Part shown: positions 16,812 to 25,765 of the stretch, piece by piece
Layout: each line of letters begins with the position of its first letter
Position numbering within the stretch: position 1 is the stretch's first letter
The notes under the pieces: model-generated
Databases searched by the model: none
Seen by the model: the letters and a program-made list of their open reading frames with translations, nothing else
What the model was told of the DNA's origin: nothing
Program-made: the position numbers and the translations under genes
DNA from: Phycisphaerales bacterium
Lineage (GTDB): Bacteria; Planctomycetota; Phycisphaerae; Phycisphaerales; UBA1924
DNA length: 64,000 nucleotides
NCBI GenBank assembly: GCA_035627955.1
Contig: DASPKU010000015.1
Span: 1-64,000 of the forward strand
Reading direction: 5' to 3'

Positions 16812-17852
16812 TTAGACCAGCTGCTCCGCGTCGCCGCCGCGGCCTTCGATGACCACGTCGCCCGACTCTTCCAGACGCCGCACGATGTCCACGATCCGCT
16901 GCTGCGCCGTCTCCACGTCGCTGACCCGCACCGGGCCCATGTACTCCATGTCCTCCTTGATGAGGGCCGCGGCGCGCTCCGACATGTTCTTGAAGATCTT
17001 GGTCTGTAGCTCGCTGCTGGCGGTCTTGAGGGCCAGCGACAGCTCGCTGTTGTCGACCTCCTTGAGCACCGCCTGGATGCCCTTGTCGTTGACCTTCAGC
17101 ACGTCCTCGAACACGAACATCAGTCGGCGGATCTGCTCGACAAGGTCCGGGTCCTCGGCCTCCAGCCCCTCCATGATGCTCTTCTCGGTCGAGCGGTCGG
17201 CGAGGTTGAGGATCTCGGCAACGGTGTCGACGCCGCCCGCCTTCTCCATGCTCTGCACCAGCATGCTGGAGAGGCGCGACTCCAGGCCCTTCTCCACCTC
17301 GCGGATGACCTCCGGGTTGGTCTGCTCCATGTTCGCAACCCGCTTGATCACCTCGATCTGCTTCTGCATGGGCAGGCCGACCAGGATCTCCGCGGCCTTG
17401 TGGTGCGGCAGGTGGCACACGATCAGCGCGATCGTCTGCGGGTGCTCGTCCTGGATGAACGTCATCAGGTTCTCGCTCTCGGCCCTCTGCAGGAACGAGA
17501 ACGGCGTCTTCTGCACCTGGGTCTGGATCTGCCCCAGCATCCGCTCGGCGCTCTTGCTGTCCAGCGAGTTGGCCAGCAGCTGCCGGGCGTAATCGAGGCT
17601 GCCCTCGTTGGCGTACTGGCTCGCAACGGTGATGTTGTAGAACTCCTCCACCACCTCGGCCTGCAGCGACTGCGGCACGCGACCCAGGCTCGCCAGCTCG
17701 CGCGTGACCTCCTCCACCCCCTGCGGCGGAAGCTGCTTCAGCACGCTCGAGGCCCGCTCCGGACCGATTGCCAGCATCAGGATCGCGGCCTTTGTGAGGC
17801 CTTCCAGCTCGGCGGCTTTCGCGGGCAGTTTCTCGTGCGGGCGGCGCGGCAT
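16812..17852 (-). CDS. fliG: FliG, flagellar motor switch protein
   Basis: 346 residues, the standard FliG length. The N-terminal domain has LTKAAILMLAIGPERASSVL. The middle domain has the EHPQ motif (QDEHPQTIALIVCHL). The C-terminal torque domain has charged helix residues (DPDLVEQIRRLMFVFEDVLK, then MSERAAALIKEDMEYMGPVR). FliG sits on the FliF MS-ring, contacts the stator and determines rotation direction with FliM/FliN. It has AGGAACGACG before the ATG and follows fliF after 15 nt. Confidence 0.97.
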   Translation of the reverse strand: MPRRPHEKLPAKAAELEGLTKAAILMLAIGPERASSVLKQLPPQGVEEVTRELASLGRVPQSLQAEVVEEFYNITVASQYANEGSLDYARQLLANSLDSKSAERMLGQIQTQVQKTPFSFLQRAESENLMTFIQDEHPQTIALIVCHLPHHKAAEILVGLPMQKQIEVIKRVANMEQTNPEVIREVEKGLESRLSSMLVQSMEKAGGVDTVAEILNLADRSTEKSIMEGLEAEDPDLVEQIRRLMFVFEDVLKVNDKGIQAVLKEVDNSELSLALKTASSELQTKIFKNMSERAAALIKEDMEYMGPVRVSDVETAQQRIVDIVRRLEESGDVVIEGRGGDAEQLV

Positions 17853-17867
17853 CGTCGTTCCTCGCTC

Positions 17868-19595
17868 TCAATCTTCCACGTTGATCCAGCGGTTGAGCAT
17901 CTTGGCCGCGGACTGCGGGTTCTCCTGCACCATCTGGCTCACGGTCTGCAGAAGCTGCTGGCTCTGCATCTGGTCGTCGCCGACCTCAATGCCCTCCATC
18001 GCCATCTCGCCCTCCGCGGCCTCGCCGATAATGTCGGCCTGAGCATCCAGCGTGGGCGGCAGCCCGACGAGCTCCTCGGCGCTCGGGATGTCCGTCTTGC
18101 GCCCGGCCTTCTTGACCATCACGACCATCATGCCCAGTGCGAAGACGCCCAGCAGCCCGAGCACGCCCTTCTCGATCAGCCCCCCTGGAACGCCGAGCAC
18201 GTTGCGACCACCGCCGCCAGAACCGCTCGCCAGCGACCCGAGCAGCCCCGCCTGCTGCGGGCCCGGCTCACCCCTGGGCATATCGGGGATGAGTGACACG
18301 CTGATGGATTGGTCGACCAGCGCGTCGATTGCCTTCGGGTCCGCCTTGGCATTGGCCGCGACCGTCATCGCGCGCACCTGCGGCCGGATCATGTTGCGGA
18401 TGACCGATTGGAGGTCCTTGAACTCGTCTTCGATCTGCTGCTTGCTGGCGGCGGCCTCCGCCCCGCCCGCGGCCGGCTGCACCAGGCCAGCAACGAACCG
18501 GCGCGGCACGTTCACCGACACGGCGACCATGGTCGGGTGCCCTTTCGGATCGATCACCGACTCGGTCGAAACGCCCGCGCGCGTCTCATTCTCCACCGTG
18601 GTCTCGGTGCTCGCCGTGCGCGAGCCCCCGCCCAGGCCGCGGTTGATATCGGCCTGCACGTTCGACGCCGGGCCCGGCTCGCCCCCCGGCGCCGCGTCCT
18701 GCGACGTCGTCTCGACCGCGGTCTCCTTCTTGGTCAGCACCACGCTGCCCTGGTCCTCGGGCAGGTACTTCTGCGTCTGGGTCGTTACCTTGGTGACGTC
18801 CACCTGCGCCGTGACCGCCACGATCACATCAGGGATGAACGCGAGAAGGCCCATGACCTTCTCCTGCGTCTGACTCTCCACCTTCGCGGCGTGCTCCAGG
18901 TAGCTGGACGCCATTGCATCCTCGTCGGTCGTTACCTTCCGCTGCCGACCGGTGCTGCCGTCGATCACCTTCACGCGGCTGACGTCCAGCCCCGCCCGCG
19001 AGCCCGCAATGAAACTCGCCACCGCGTCCACCATCGACTGCGGCATCGCCTCGCCAGTGTCAGTCCACACCGTCGCGCTCGCAGTCGGGCGCCGCACCGC
19101 CGCGCCCAGCCCCACCGCCTCGGGCACATCGATGAGCACCTTCGCGTGGTCCACGCCCTTGAAGCTGCCGATAGTGAGCGCCAGCTCGTTCATCAGGGCA
19201 TTCAGAAAGTTCATCTCGTTCTGCTGGCGCGAGTTGGTCCAGCTGTTCTTCTCGATCAGCGTCTCGAAGAGCAGCTGCTTGTCCCGCGGCATCTGCCCCG
19301 TCTGCGCCAGCACCGCCCGGGCCTTCACCTGGTCCGCCGAGCGCACCATCAGCTTGCCGCTTTTGGGCACCACCTCAAACCCGGCGCTCACAAGCGCGAC
19401 CTTCGCCTGCTCGACCTCCTGTGCGCTCGCCGTCGGCAGCAGGTCCACGAGGTCCGGCTTGCCCGTCCACTGCGCGACGACCAGCATCACCGTGACCAGC
19501 AGCAGGGCCACGCTCGCCATTGCCAGCTTATGGCTGGGGCTCAGTTTTTTGAGCTGCTCGGCGACACTCGCCAGGATGCGGCGAACCTGGTCCAT
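17868..19595 (-). CDS. fliF: FliF, flagellar MS-ring protein
   Basis: 575 residues from the ATG at 19595, which has AGGAGG five bases upstream; an earlier in-frame ATG at 19646 lacks this. Membrane segments lie at about 23-43 and near 450. The large periplasmic ring-building region between them includes SADQVKARAVLAQTGQMP, DKQLLFETLIEKNSWTNSRQ and DHAKVLIDVPEAVGLG. The C-terminal cytoplasmic tail that binds FliG ends MLNRWINVED. FliF is the first structure assembled and the first gene of this operon. Confidence 0.96.
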   Translation of the reverse strand: MDQVRRILASVAEQLKKLSPSHKLAMASVALLLVTVMLVVAQWTGKPDLVDLLPTASAQEVEQAKVALVSAGFEVVPKSGKLMVRSADQVKARAVLAQTGQMPRDKQLLFETLIEKNSWTNSRQQNEMNFLNALMNELALTIGSFKGVDHAKVLIDVPEAVGLGAAVRRPTASATVWTDTGEAMPQSMVDAVASFIAGSRAGLDVSRVKVIDGSTGRQRKVTTDEDAMASSYLEHAAKVESQTQEKVMGLLAFIPDVIVAVTAQVDVTKVTTQTQKYLPEDQGSVVLTKKETAVETTSQDAAPGGEPGPASNVQADINRGLGGGSRTASTETTVENETRAGVSTESVIDPKGHPTMVAVSVNVPRRFVAGLVQPAAGGAEAAASKQQIEDEFKDLQSVIRNMIRPQVRAMTVAANAKADPKAIDALVDQSISVSLIPDMPRGEPGPQQAGLLGSLASGSGGGGRNVLGVPGGLIEKGVLGLLGVFALGMMVVMVKKAGRKTDIPSAEELVGLPPTLDAQADIIGEAAEGEMAMEGIEVGDDQMQSQQLLQTVSQMVQENPQSAAKMLNRWINVED

Positions 19596-19615
19596 CGGGC
19601 CTCCTGCCTGTCGTC

Positions 19616-19654
19616 GGCGCAATCCTTGCGCCGCGGACGTGCGCACCAGCGCAC
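19616..19654 (-). promoter_or_regulatory. Hairpin region with a sigma54-like -24/-12 site before fliF
   Basis: Two perfect small palindromes lie upstream of the fliF ribosome site: GGCGCAA-TCC-TTGCGCC (19616-19632) and GTGCGC-ACCA-GCGCAC (19639-19654). On the minus strand the first overlaps CGGCGCAAGGATTGC, which has the sigma54 spacing GG-N10-GC and a TTGC at -12. Predicted transcription would begin near 19607, just at the AGGAGG. The -24 half is imperfect, so this may be a hairpin or operator only. Confidence 0.35.
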
Positions 19655-19720
19655 ATCCGGCGGCTTACTTCGGCCGGGTAGCGCGGGTAGCTTGAGGTTT
19701 GAGGGTCTGGACGTTGCGGG

Positions 19721-22234
19721 TCAGAGGCCGAGCGCCGCGCTCAGGGCTGCGTGTAGCTCGCCCGGGGTCCGGGCGGCGGTGATCGAGTCGCGGAACTCTT
19801 CGTGCATCAGCTTGCGGGCGAGCTTGGCGAAAACCTTCATGTGGGCGCCCGTCGTGTCCGCGGCCGGGACGGTCAGAAGCATGACGACCGAAACCGGCTG
19901 ACCGTCGCTCGACTCCCACTCGACCGGGCTCGCGAGTTTCAGCACCACCAGGCTCGCCGCTGTGACACTCTCGGTCCGGCAGTGCGGCACCGCGAAGCCA
20001 TAGCCAAGTCCGGTTGAGTACTCGCCCTCGCGGGCCCACACCGCGGCCTCGACGACGTCCGATCCGTCGGTGCGGGCGTGCACGTAAAGGTGATCCACGG
20101 CCGCGCGGATCGCCTCTTCCTTGGTCGATGCCCTAACTCCTACCGCGATCAGCTCCTCCGAGACAACCGCAGCGGCGCCGGGGCCCCGCCACTCGCCCGC
20201 GCCCAGAAGTGACGCGACCTGGGCCGAGTCCTCGCAGTTGCAGGCCCTCGCCAACAGCTCACGGCAACGCCCCGCGTCCGCTTCCCGCACCACCAGCTTG
20301 ATCTTGCCGATCTCACCCGGCGCCGCGCTGACCTCATCGACACCAAGCCCCAGCAGCACCGGGATGTTCGCCGGGTCGCCGCCCATCTCCCCGCACACGC
20401 CGACCCATGTCCCGGCGGCGCGGGCGCCCTCGACAATCGTCCTCAGCAGCCGCAGAAACGCGGGATGCCGCACGTCGTGCAACGCTGCGACACGACGGTT
20501 GCCGCGGTCCACCGCAAAGGTGTACTGCGCCAGGTCGTTGGTCCCGATGCTGACAAAGTCCACATGCCGGCAGAGCTGGTCCATGACCGTTGCCAAGGCC
20601 GGCACCTCGACCATTACACCGACGGCGACGCTCGCTCCGAACGCCTGGCCCCGCGCCTCGAGCGAGCGCTTCGCCTCCTCGACCATGACCCTGAACACCG
20701 CGGCCTCCGCCGGCGTTGAGATCATCGGCGCCATCACCTTCACCGGCCCCAGCACCGACACCCTCAGCACGGCCCGCAACTGCGACTGGATCAGCCCCTG
20801 GTGCGACGAATACAGCCGGAACCCGCGCTCGCCGAGGAACGGATTGTCCTCAGCCGGGAGCTTCATGTACGGCGCCGGCTTGTCGCCCCCGATGTCCAGC
20901 GTGCGGATGATCACCGGCCGCCCTCCGGCCGCCCGCACCACGGCCGCATACTGCTCGAACTGCTCGTCTTCCGATGGCGGCGTATCGCGTTCCAGGAAAA
21001 GCAGCTCAGTGCGGAGCAGCCCAACGCCATCCGCCCCGCCAGCCGCCGCCCGCTCTACCTCCGCCAGGCCGGACGCATTGCAGCCCACCTCGAGAGCCAC
21101 GCCATCGCGAGTTACGGCCCTACCGCCAACGAGCGGCAGGAGCCGACGTGCACGCGCGTGTTCGGCATGCTGGGCGGCGTCGTACCACCTCGCCACCGGT
21201 GGCGTTGGCTCCACCAACGCAACGCCGCGCGTGCCGTCCACGATCACCGCCCAGCCCTCGCGCGCCTCGTGCACCGGGGCATCGATAATGGTGGGCACAC
21301 CCATCGATCGGGCCAGAATAATGGTGTGGGACGTCGCCCCCACCGGCCCCAGCACCAGCCCCTGCAGCTTTGAACGCTCAAACGCCATGAGCTGGCTGGG
21401 CGTCAGCACATCGGCGAACACGACGCTCGGTCCGCGCAGCGTCACCTCGCACCCCATGCACTGCTTCCCACCCAATCGCGTGAGCAGCTGCATCGCTACA
21501 TCCTGCACGTCCACCACGCGGTCGCGGATGTACGCGCTCGTCGCGCCGGAGAGCCGCTGGCAGAAGCCCCCGGCCGCGGCACTTACCGCCTGCACCGCCG
21601 TCGCACCCCGGCGCACCTGCGCCTCCATCTCCGCGAGCATCGCCGGGTCCGCCGCCATGCTCGCGTGTGCACTCAGCAACTCGCGCTCGAGCCCCGCCGC
21701 GGTTAGGGCCCGGCGCGAGAGTTCATCCCGCAGGCCCGCCGTCGCGAGCCGCAGCCTTGCCAGCTCCTCCTCCGCCGAGCCCGCCCGCGCGGAGGCCTGC
21801 TCCGGCGTGAGCGTCAAGCCCGACACGATGACCGCATCGCCGCGCCCAATCCCCCCCGAGACCCCGCGCCCGCGCAGCACGCGCGGGTGCAGGCGGGCAA
21901 GGCTCACCGGCAGCGATACCGTGTCCGTCTCCGCGTGGGCGATCGCCTCGCTCCCGGCCTCATCCTCCTGCCTCAGCCGCTGCTCGATCAGCTCGACCAG
22001 AGCCACGCGGCATGCGGCCGCGTCATCGCCCTCGATCTCGATGACGCACTCGTCATCCAGCTTGATGTCCAGCCCCACGAGCGAAAGCACGCTGCGAAGG
22101 TCTGCGCTCTCGCCCGTGCCCTTTCGCAGCACGACCGCGGACGTGAACGCCCGCGCCGCCTCCGCCAGCATGCTCGCCGGGCGGGCGTGCAGCCCGTTCT
22201 TGAGCGTGCAGCTGAATCGGTACTCGACGCGCAT
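19721..22234 (-). CDS. Fused PTS phosphocarrier: HPr, enzyme I and fructose-type EIIA
   Basis: 837 residues joining three PTS components. Residues 1-88 are HPr with the phospho-His motif GLHARPA (His16). Residues of about 112-655 are enzyme I: phospho-His loop GATSHTIILARSMGVPTI, PEP-binding region VGLLRTELLFL and GERGFRLY, and Cys motif VGVCGEMGGDP. Residues of about 690-837 are EIIA of the fructose/mannitol type, with the phospho-His in GFAVPHCRTE. One chain can thus carry phosphate from PEP to EIIB. The order HPr-EI-EIIA differs from FruB-type EIIA-HPr fusions. It starts inside the EIIB stop (TGATG), so expression is coupled. Confidence 0.93.
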   Translation of the reverse strand: MRVEYRFSCTLKNGLHARPASMLAEAARAFTSAVVLRKGTGESADLRSVLSLVGLDIKLDDECVIEIEGDDAAACRVALVELIEQRLRQEDEAGSEAIAHAETDTVSLPVSLARLHPRVLRGRGVSGGIGRGDAVIVSGLTLTPEQASARAGSAEEELARLRLATAGLRDELSRRALTAAGLERELLSAHASMAADPAMLAEMEAQVRRGATAVQAVSAAAGGFCQRLSGATSAYIRDRVVDVQDVAMQLLTRLGGKQCMGCEVTLRGPSVVFADVLTPSQLMAFERSKLQGLVLGPVGATSHTIILARSMGVPTIIDAPVHEAREGWAVIVDGTRGVALVEPTPPVARWYDAAQHAEHARARRLLPLVGGRAVTRDGVALEVGCNASGLAEVERAAAGGADGVGLLRTELLFLERDTPPSEDEQFEQYAAVVRAAGGRPVIIRTLDIGGDKPAPYMKLPAEDNPFLGERGFRLYSSHQGLIQSQLRAVLRVSVLGPVKVMAPMISTPAEAAVFRVMVEEAKRSLEARGQAFGASVAVGVMVEVPALATVMDQLCRHVDFVSIGTNDLAQYTFAVDRGNRRVAALHDVRHPAFLRLLRTIVEGARAAGTWVGVCGEMGGDPANIPVLLGLGVDEVSAAPGEIGKIKLVVREADAGRCRELLARACNCEDSAQVASLLGAGEWRGPGAAAVVSEELIAVGVRASTKEEAIRAAVDHLYVHARTDGSDVVEAAVWAREGEYSTGLGYGFAVPHCRTESVTAASLVVLKLASPVEWESSDGQPVSVVMLLTVPAADTTGAHMKVFAKLARKLMHEEFRDSITAARTPGELHAALSAALGL

Positions 22235-22542
22235 CAGCCGACCGTCACCCCGGCCTTGCTGAGCACGCCCTTGGGGTTCTTGATCGCCTCCGACACGCTC
22301 ACCTGCAGCGTCTTCTTGCCGTCGAAGCGCTCACGCTTCTCGACCTCGATGTCGACCGCGAAGATCGCCACGTCGGCGTCGGCGATATCCTTCTTGGACA
22401 ACTCGTCCTCGATCCCCATCGCCCCCTGCGTCTCCACGAGGATGCTGTGGCCCGCGGCCTTCGCCGTCTTCTGCAGCTGCTCCGCCGCCATGTACGTGTG
22501 CGCGATCCCGGTGGGGCAGGCTGTCACGGCCACAATCTTCAT
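22234..22542 (-). CDS. PTS fructose-type EIIB
   Basis: 102 residues, the full size of a lone fructose EIIB domain. The phosphorylated Cys lies in the opening motif VTACPTGIAHTYMAAEQL (Cys9). The protein passes phosphate from the EIIA domain to the sugar carried by EIIC. Its stop codon shares a base with the start of the HPr-EI-EIIA gene. No fructose-1-phosphate kinase gene is next to it, so the exact sugar is not shown by context. Confidence 0.93.
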   Translation of the reverse strand: MKIVAVTACPTGIAHTYMAAEQLQKTAKAAGHSILVETQGAMGIEDELSKKDIADADVAIFAVDIEVEKRERFDGKKTLQVSVSEAIKNPKGVLSKAGVTVG

Positions 22543-22595
22543 ACGAATCCTCCTCCACCAACGGTACCCCGATGCTCCACCTTCAGGCGAGGGGC

Positions 22596-23672
22596 TCAGG
22601 ATGCAGCCGGCTCCTGCTTCCGCGACATCATCTTGACTACGTTGATCGCGACTGCGGTCACGAGCGTGCCGGCGACGATCGCCACGATGTACATCAGCTT
22701 GTTGTCGACGACCGGCAGCACGATCGGCCCGCCGTGCGGCGCATTGTCACCGACGTGGGCCAGCATCGCCGTCGTGCTCGCCACCATCGATCCCAACATG
22801 ATGCAGGGAATCACCCGCAGCGGGTCCGACGCCGCGAAGGGGATCGCGCCCTCGGTGATTCCGATCATGCCCATGCCGACCGCGGCATAGCCGGACTCGC
22901 GCTGCTCTTCCGTCCACAGTCGTCGCCCGATGATGGTCGCCAGCCCCATTCCCAGGGGCGGCGTGCAGATGGCCGCGGCAACCGGCCCCATTACGTAGAT
23001 ATTCCCCTCCGCGATCAGCCCTGACGCGAAGAAGAACGCCGCCTTGTTCACGGGGCCGCCCATGTCAAAGGCAATCATCGCGCCCAGCAGCATCGCGAGC
23101 AGCACGGCGTTCCCGCCCTGCATCTCACGCAGTTCGGTGGACAGGAAGCCCATGAGTTCTACGAGCGGCGGGCCGAGCACGCTCATCATGAGCCCGCACA
23201 CGATCACCGACGACACAATCGGGATCACCAGGATCGGCATGATCGGCTTGATGAACTTGTGCGTGGGCACCTTCTTGATGCCCTGCACCAGGTACCCGGC
23301 CAGCAGGCCTGCGAGGATCGCGCCCAGGAACCCCGCGGGTGCATCCTTCACGCCCTCCTGCGGGAAGAATATCAGCAGGTTCAGGTCGTTGCACACGAAC
23401 CCGCCGATCGCTCCCGCCACCAGCCCTGGCTTGCCGGCGATTGAGTACGCGATGTACGCGCCAAGTATCGCGAGCATCAGCTTGAAGCTGACCACCCCCA
23501 CCTTCAGCATGAACATGAGGGCGGGCACGCTCGACGGGTCGGGCGCGTTGTTGGCCCCCTTCGGTGCGAACGCCAGGGCCGCGGCGATCAGGATGCCGCC
23601 GCATGCCACAAACGGAATCGCGTACGACACACCCGTGAGCAGGTGCTGACGGAGCTGTTTCAGCCGTTCCAT
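22596..23672 (-). CDS. PTS fructose-type EIIC permease
   Basis: 358 residues with about nine to ten hydrophobic membrane segments. It opens MERLKQLRQHLLTGVSYAIPF with VACGGILIAAALAFAP, matching the fructose EIIC family. Conserved inner motifs are FDMGGPVNKAAFFFASGLIA and the substrate-region GMIGITEGAIPFAASDPLRV. It translocates and releases the phosphorylated sugar. It is the first gene of the three-gene PTS operon, 53 nt before EIIB. Confidence 0.93.
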   Translation of the reverse strand: MERLKQLRQHLLTGVSYAIPFVACGGILIAAALAFAPKGANNAPDPSSVPALMFMLKVGVVSFKLMLAILGAYIAYSIAGKPGLVAGAIGGFVCNDLNLLIFFPQEGVKDAPAGFLGAILAGLLAGYLVQGIKKVPTHKFIKPIMPILVIPIVSSVIVCGLMMSVLGPPLVELMGFLSTELREMQGGNAVLLAMLLGAMIAFDMGGPVNKAAFFFASGLIAEGNIYVMGPVAAAICTPPLGMGLATIIGRRLWTEEQRESGYAAVGMGMIGITEGAIPFAASDPLRVIPCIMLGSMVASTTAMLAHVGDNAPHGGPIVLPVVDNKLMYIVAIVAGTLVTAVAINVVKMMSRKQEPAAS

Positions 23673-23765
23673 TCAGTCGAGTTCCTCGCGCGCGGCCCGT
23701 TGGAAGGCCGGCCGGCCGATCTTACAGGAAAACCGACGGCACACTCGCTACCCCGGAACGAGGTC

Positions 23766-25763
23766 TCACCACAGCGCCACGGAGCAGCGCAGCGCCCCGT
23801 CCCTCCGCTGGCTCTCCCCGGTTCGGATCGGGACGACCGGTACCGCGGGCCCCAGCGCCCGTGTGACCACCTGTTGCGCCGCCTCGTCCACTGACCGGAA
23901 CAGCCCCCCGTAGGCCGGCATGAGGTACGCGTTAGGGGTGTGCAGCCCGTTCACCGGGTTGATGCTGCGGTCACCCTGCCCGATCCCGGGGACCGGGACC
24001 ACCTGCCAACCGAGGTTCCGAAGAGAGGCCCGCAGCAATGTGCGATCCTCGTTCCTTCGCGAGAGCGATTGGTAATACACCCGCAGGTTCGCGTCCTGCA
24101 CGCCCTCCAGGCCCTTTGCGTCCATGCTGTACAGCAGGTCGAGCGCCGCCATCAGCCGGTGCAGGTTCCCCACGCCCGAATCGCTGATTCCGTCCTTGAA
24201 CCGCGCCGCGAATGGCAGCGGGAACTTCCCGGGTGCGACGGCCGCGGGGGCGAGCACCGACCACACCATCCCGCACCCCTCTGCGAACCGCCCGACCGCG
24301 ATGTGGCTCATAGCGGTTGCGGCCGCGGCGCTGTCAACCAGGCCGATCCCCACAAGCACCCGGAGGCCCGCCTCAACCACCAGACGCGCACCCGCGCCAG
24401 TGTCCAGCACGAACGCGGTGACCCGCCCATCGTGCACGCGGCAGCTCACCTCGTAGTCGATGTGGATGCTGGCCGCGGGGAGGACGACACCCTTCTCGCA
24501 CCCCATCTCGGCGCAGAGCGCCGCGATAGCCTGCCCGCGCGTCAGACCAAGCGTCTGGTTCCGGCACACCTCGGCCTCACCGATGAGCAGCACGCGCCGG
24601 CCGGGGGCCTCGCGCACAGTGAGCAGATTGCCCCCCTGGAATAGCAGCGGCGAGTGCCCGACCCGCAGCCCGGCATGAGCCCACCCGCGCGCGGCGTACG
24701 TGTCACCCGGCACGTATAGCGATATCTCCTCGCCACGCGTCGCGTACCGCGGAATCAGCACCGCCGGCCCGGAGGCGTCATGCCCCCCTTTGGCGTTGTC
24801 CTGGGCCCACTGCGAGATCGCGAAGGGGTGCGACAGAAGCGTGAGCCGGTCGCGCTGTTCGGGCGTCCATCCAGCCACCGCGCCCCGCAGTTCGGGAACA
24901 TGCCGGTCCTCGATGCTCGCGATGACACGGGTCGATGGCAGCGCTGCGAGCACCTGCTGCAGTACATCGATTGACCCGCCGTCACCGGGCCCGATCCAGT
25001 ATCCGCCTCGGGAGAGCTGGATACGCGCGATGCCGGCCGATCCACTCCCGCCATCGTCGCTGCTCTTAAAACCGTGCACCGTCGGACGGTAGTGGAACGC
25101 CACGTCCTTCAGCACGCGCGCCCAGCGGCCCGGGGGCTCAGTGATGACCTTTGAGACCAACCACCCAGGGATCTCGGTGCTGTCGCCCTCCGGCGAACCG
25201 CTGATCGTGAAGTGCCGGAGCAGGTCCGTAGGGAACCCGGCACGTGCAAGCGCCGCCCCTGCAGCCCCAGCCGACGCCCGCGCAATCTCCGGCATTGCGG
25301 CGAGCGCTCTCGCCGCCGTCACCAGCAACCCGTCGCGCGCCAGCCCGGCCGCCACAAGCCGTGACGCTTCCGACTCAGACTTCGGTGAGCGCTCGAGCGG
25401 TACGTCTCCCTCCAGCACCCGCGGCACAAACCCCCGTGCCGGTGCCGACTTGATCGGCCCCTCCGGGAACTCCCCATCGGGGCACTCGACATGCTGCACC
25501 GGCAGGTCAGCCCGCTCGGCGCCCGGCTTCCACACCTCATGCTCGGTCGCGCCCGGCCGGTCGCTCACCACCAGCCGGAACTTCTCCTGGAACGAGAGCT
25601 GGATGATCCGCCCTGCAACGCGCCGCAGGAACGCCTCGGGCAGCCCCAGGGCCCCCACCGTCGCGGCACCCAGCGCCTGCGCCCGCAGGTTCGCCAGCAC
25701 CTGCGCCTCGGCGGACTCGAATGTCAGTGTGCCTTTGACCGGCCCGCGGGCCTGCATGCCCAT
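23766..25763 (-). CDS. Deiminase-like enzyme (agmatine/protein-arginine deiminase, pentein superfamily)
   Basis: 665 residues from the ATG at 25763, two bases after the stop of the upstream beta-helix gene. The C-terminal 400 residues fit the guanidino-group-modifying pentein fold. They contain an Asp motif (SQWAQDNAKGG, compare WxRD), a GGN motif (LLFQGGNLLTV), an HxD motif (AASIHIDYEVSCRV) and a late Cys (DGALRCSVALW) where agmatine deiminases have GGGIHC. That is a complete Asp/His/Cys set, so hydrolysis of an arginine-like group is plausible; the substrate is unknown. The N-terminal 250 residues are not recognised. No signal peptide is seen. The family call is from motifs only. Confidence 0.55.
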   Translation of the reverse strand: MGMQARGPVKGTLTFESAEAQVLANLRAQALGAATVGALGLPEAFLRRVAGRIIQLSFQEKFRLVVSDRPGATEHEVWKPGAERADLPVQHVECPDGEFPEGPIKSAPARGFVPRVLEGDVPLERSPKSESEASRLVAAGLARDGLLVTAARALAAMPEIARASAGAAGAALARAGFPTDLLRHFTISGSPEGDSTEIPGWLVSKVITEPPGRWARVLKDVAFHYRPTVHGFKSSDDGGSGSAGIARIQLSRGGYWIGPGDGGSIDVLQQVLAALPSTRVIASIEDRHVPELRGAVAGWTPEQRDRLTLLSHPFAISQWAQDNAKGGHDASGPAVLIPRYATRGEEISLYVPGDTYAARGWAHAGLRVGHSPLLFQGGNLLTVREAPGRRVLLIGEAEVCRNQTLGLTRGQAIAALCAEMGCEKGVVLPAASIHIDYEVSCRVHDGRVTAFVLDTGAGARLVVEAGLRVLVGIGLVDSAAAATAMSHIAVGRFAEGCGMVWSVLAPAAVAPGKFPLPFAARFKDGISDSGVGNLHRLMAALDLLYSMDAKGLEGVQDANLRVYYQSLSRRNEDRTLLRASLRNLGWQVVPVPGIGQGDRSINPVNGLHTPNAYLMPAYGGLFRSVDEAAQQVVTRALGPAVPVVPIRTGESQRRDGALRCSVALW

Positions 25764-25765
25764 TC

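Noticed and set aside
23700-23720. GGCCGGCCGGCC palindrome considered as a terminator between the deiminase and PTS genes
   Set aside because: It is short, self-overlapping and has no T run on the minus strand; it may be chance in this G+C-rich DNA.
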